A DNA stretch of 64,000 nt. It comes from Dysgonomonas sp. HGC4. GTDB lineage: Bacteria; Bacteroidota; Bacteroidia; Bacteroidales; Dysgonomonadaceae. A model generated the notes under the pieces. That model was not told where the DNA came from and searched no databases. It saw only the letters and a program-made list of their open reading frames with translations. The DNA is taken from positions 64,924-128,923 of the forward strand of contig NZ_CVRU01000163.1 of the NCBI RefSeq assembly GCF_001261715.1, in the 5' to 3' direction. Position numbers and translations under genes: made by a program. The stretch's first letter is position 1; the number at the start of each line of letters is the position of its first letter. This document shows, piece after piece, positions 62,646 through 64,000 of the stretch.

Positions 62646-62660
62646 AAGGTCTGAGACCTA
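62646..62660 (+). repeat. Palindrome family copy G
   Basis: AAGGTCTGAGACCTA contains the perfect 6+1+6 repeat AGGTCT-G-AGACCT, identical to the reverse complement of the copy after GH95 (29491-29503). It lies 16 bp before the Sua5/YrdC start. Confidence 0.6.
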
Positions 62661-62675
62661 AATTATAGAAAGAAG

Positions 62676-63239
62676 ATGAAAGAAGATATACTAAAAGCCT
62701 GCGAGATAATGAATGCAGGAGGTATTATACTATACCCCACTGATACTATCTGGGGAATTGGATGCGATGCAACCAATGAAGATGCAGTACGCAAAGTGTA
62801 CGAACTAAAAAAACGTTCGGACAGCAAATCGATGATTGTACTTATAGATGTTCCTGTAAAATTAGAATACTATCTGGACGAAGTACCCGACATGGCTTGG
62901 GATTTAATTGAAATCTCAGAGAAACCACTCACCATCATTTATGATAAGGCCCGCTATGTAGCTCCCAATTTAATAGCCGAAGATGGAACTTTGGCAATAC
63001 GAGTTACTCAGGAAAAATTCTCACAAGAACTATGCAAACGATTCCGAAAAGCCATTGTATCTACATCTGCAAATGTGAGTGGAGAAGCATCTCCTCAGAA
63101 TTTTTCACAAATATCGGATGTCATCAAAGATGGGGTTGATTATATTGTAGGTTTCCGACAAGAAGAAACCTCTAATCCAAAACCTTCAAGCATTATTAAA
63201 TTAGGTTTAGGAGGAGAAATTAAAGTAATTAGAGAATAA
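62676..63239 (+). CDS. Sua5/YciO/YrdC-family L-threonylcarbamoyladenylate synthase
   Basis: This 187-residue protein has the YrdC fold: LYPTDTIWGIGCDA (20-33), KKRSDSKSMIVL, TIIYDKARYVAPNLIAEDGTLAIRV across about 88-111, and the STSANVSGEASP motif. It makes threonylcarbamoyl-AMP for the t6A modification at tRNA position 37. The C-terminal Sua5 extension is absent, so it is a TsaC-type protein; a YciO paralogue role is possible. Start ATG 62676. The pentapeptide gene follows 18 bp after its stop. Confidence 0.9.
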   Translation: MKEDILKACEIMNAGGIILYPTDTIWGIGCDATNEDAVRKVYELKKRSDSKSMIVLIDVPVKLEYYLDEVPDMAWDLIEISEKPLTIIYDKARYVAPNLIAEDGTLAIRVTQEKFSQELCKRFRKAIVSTSANVSGEASPQNFSQISDVIKDGVDYIVGFRQEETSNPKPSSIIKLGLGGEIKVIRE

Positions 63240-63257
63240 TACCATTTTATTAAAGGC

Positions 63258-63827
63258 ATGGGCAAAATTTACGAAAACCAAACTATTACACAAGAAGCAT
63301 TTCTTGAAGCAGGAATGTACGGCATTGAATATTTCGAATGTACTATTGAAAGATGTAATCTGTTCGAGCAAGAATTAAACGACTGCATCTTTTCTAATTG
63401 TATCTTCAAGAATTGCGACTTGTCTATGTGCAAACTGACAAACACTCAAATGAATGATATTAAATTTGAGAATTGTAAAATAATGGGAGTCGATTTTAGC
63501 CGTTGTCCTGGATTTCTGTTTGAAGTAAATTTTGTGGATTGCATTCTCGATTTTTGCTCGTTTGAGAAACTTAAGATGGCAAATACATCCTTTCGGAAGT
63601 GTTCTATGAAGGGGGTTGATCTGGTAGGAACTCAACTACAAAATACCCTTTTCGATCAAGTTAATCTTGAAGAAGCTACATTTTCAAATACCAATCTAAA
63701 AGAGGCCAACTTAAGTACTGCTTACAATTTTATAATAAGTCCTACGCAGAACAATATAAAAAAAGCTGTATTTTCTGAAAACAATCTATCGGGGCTGCTT
63801 CATGAGTTTAGCATTTCTATTGTTTAG
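63258..63827 (+). CDS. Pentapeptide-repeat protein, cysteine-rich
   Basis: This 189-residue protein is built mostly of pentapeptide-type repeats with a central F/L/M (for example CIFSNCIFKNCDLSMCKL, VDFSRC, TSFRKCSMKGVDL, ATFSNTNLKEANLS), which should fold as a right-handed quadrilateral beta-helix. It has about a dozen cysteines and a non-repeat C-terminus (KKAVFSENNLSGLLHEFSISI). The layout recalls Qnr/McbG DNA-mimic proteins that shield gyrase, but length and lack of a clear loop pattern keep this tentative. It follows the Sua5/YrdC gene by 18 bp. Confidence 0.85.
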   Translation: MGKIYENQTITQEAFLEAGMYGIEYFECTIERCNLFEQELNDCIFSNCIFKNCDLSMCKLTNTQMNDIKFENCKIMGVDFSRCPGFLFEVNFVDCILDFCSFEKLKMANTSFRKCSMKGVDLVGTQLQNTLFDQVNLEEATFSNTNLKEANLSTAYNFIISPTQNNIKKAVFSENNLSGLLHEFSISIV

Positions 63828-63940
63828 ATAAATATAGAAAAAGGAAGACATAGTACAGAACCTAAACTTAAAAATCGCACTAAAAACAACCGGATAGTAA
63901 TTTAGACAGAAAAGTATTCAACCCAATAAAAGAACATATT

Positions 63941-64000
63941 ATGGCAAAGAATATAATGAATCCTAAGGTTGATATTTTTTTAAGTGAAGCCACAAAATGG
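63941..64000 (+). CDS. YdeI-like (DUF1801-type) protein, N-terminus only
   Basis: A frame opens at ATG 63941 and runs to the window end, giving MAKNIMNPKVDIFLSEATKW. This matches the start of YdeI-family proteins (NPKVDxFLxxAxKW). The remaining gene lies outside the window. Confidence 0.6.
   Translation, partial: MAKNIMNPKVDIFLSEATKW

Noticed and set aside
1-64000. tRNA or rRNA genes, CRISPR arrays, insertion sequences, prophage or integration sites
   Set aside because: None was recognised when reading the intergenic regions. No transposase, integrase, phage structural gene or regularly spaced repeats were found.

Overview
The window is a chromosomal stretch of a low-GC Bacteroidota bacterium, most likely order Bacteroidales; the overall gene set fits the Dysgonomonas area, but the genus is an inference. 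The supporting signs are a SusC/SusD pair, a hybrid two-component regulator with a periplasmic propeller, TAnnTTTG-type promoter boxes, TamL and PorE homologues, and BlaI/BlaR1 with a TonB-like tail. No rRNA, tRNA, insertion sequence, prophage or CRISPR array was seen, and no gene-free stretch exceeds 300 bp.

Region 1 (1-7013) is L-fucose catabolism. A truncated AraC-type regulator diverges from a fucI-fucA-fucK-fucP operon that ends in a strong bidirectional terminator. A flavin reductase faces it.

Region 2 (7186-31793) is a polysaccharide utilization locus. On the minus strand are GH31 (with PA14 insert), SusC, SusD, a surface glycan-binding lipoprotein, a BACON-GH5 endoglucanase and a GH2. 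On the plus strand are the hybrid two-component regulator, GH3, GH95 and GH3. The enzyme set matches stepwise dismantling of fucosylated, galactosylated xyloglucan: GH5 cuts the backbone, GH95 removes fucose, GH2 galactose, GH31 xylose, and GH3 the glucose or xylose units. The released fucose would feed region 1. A motif ATACA(A)CCCCT lies 62-63 bp upstream of the -7 boxes of both divergent enzyme transcripts and is a candidate operator.

Region 3 (31874-43046, minus strand) is a glycogen/alpha-glucan cluster: debranching enzyme, GT4 glycosyltransferase, GH57, a 1415-residue fusion of a eukaryote-like GT3 glycogen synthase with a GT35 phosphorylase, and a GH13 branching enzyme.

Region 4 (43260-64000) is housekeeping and envelope: an RNA methyltransferase, TamL, TrmD, a polyprenol-phosphate mannosyltransferase-like protein, Mfd, BlaR1/BlaI, a DUF4835 protein next to a PorE-like OmpA protein (type IX secretion association), two related small lipoproteins, an HD phosphohydrolase, RecR, a small membrane protein, a HAD protein, a GT2, a GNAT, a Sua5/YrdC protein, a pentapeptide protein and the start of a YdeI-like gene.

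Beyond the genes, two families of short intergenic elements recur: a 15-nt imperfect palindrome around AAGGTCTGAGACCTT (six copies), and a roughly 45-nt element containing CTTTGGCnAGTAAA (three clear copies), sometimes joined to it.
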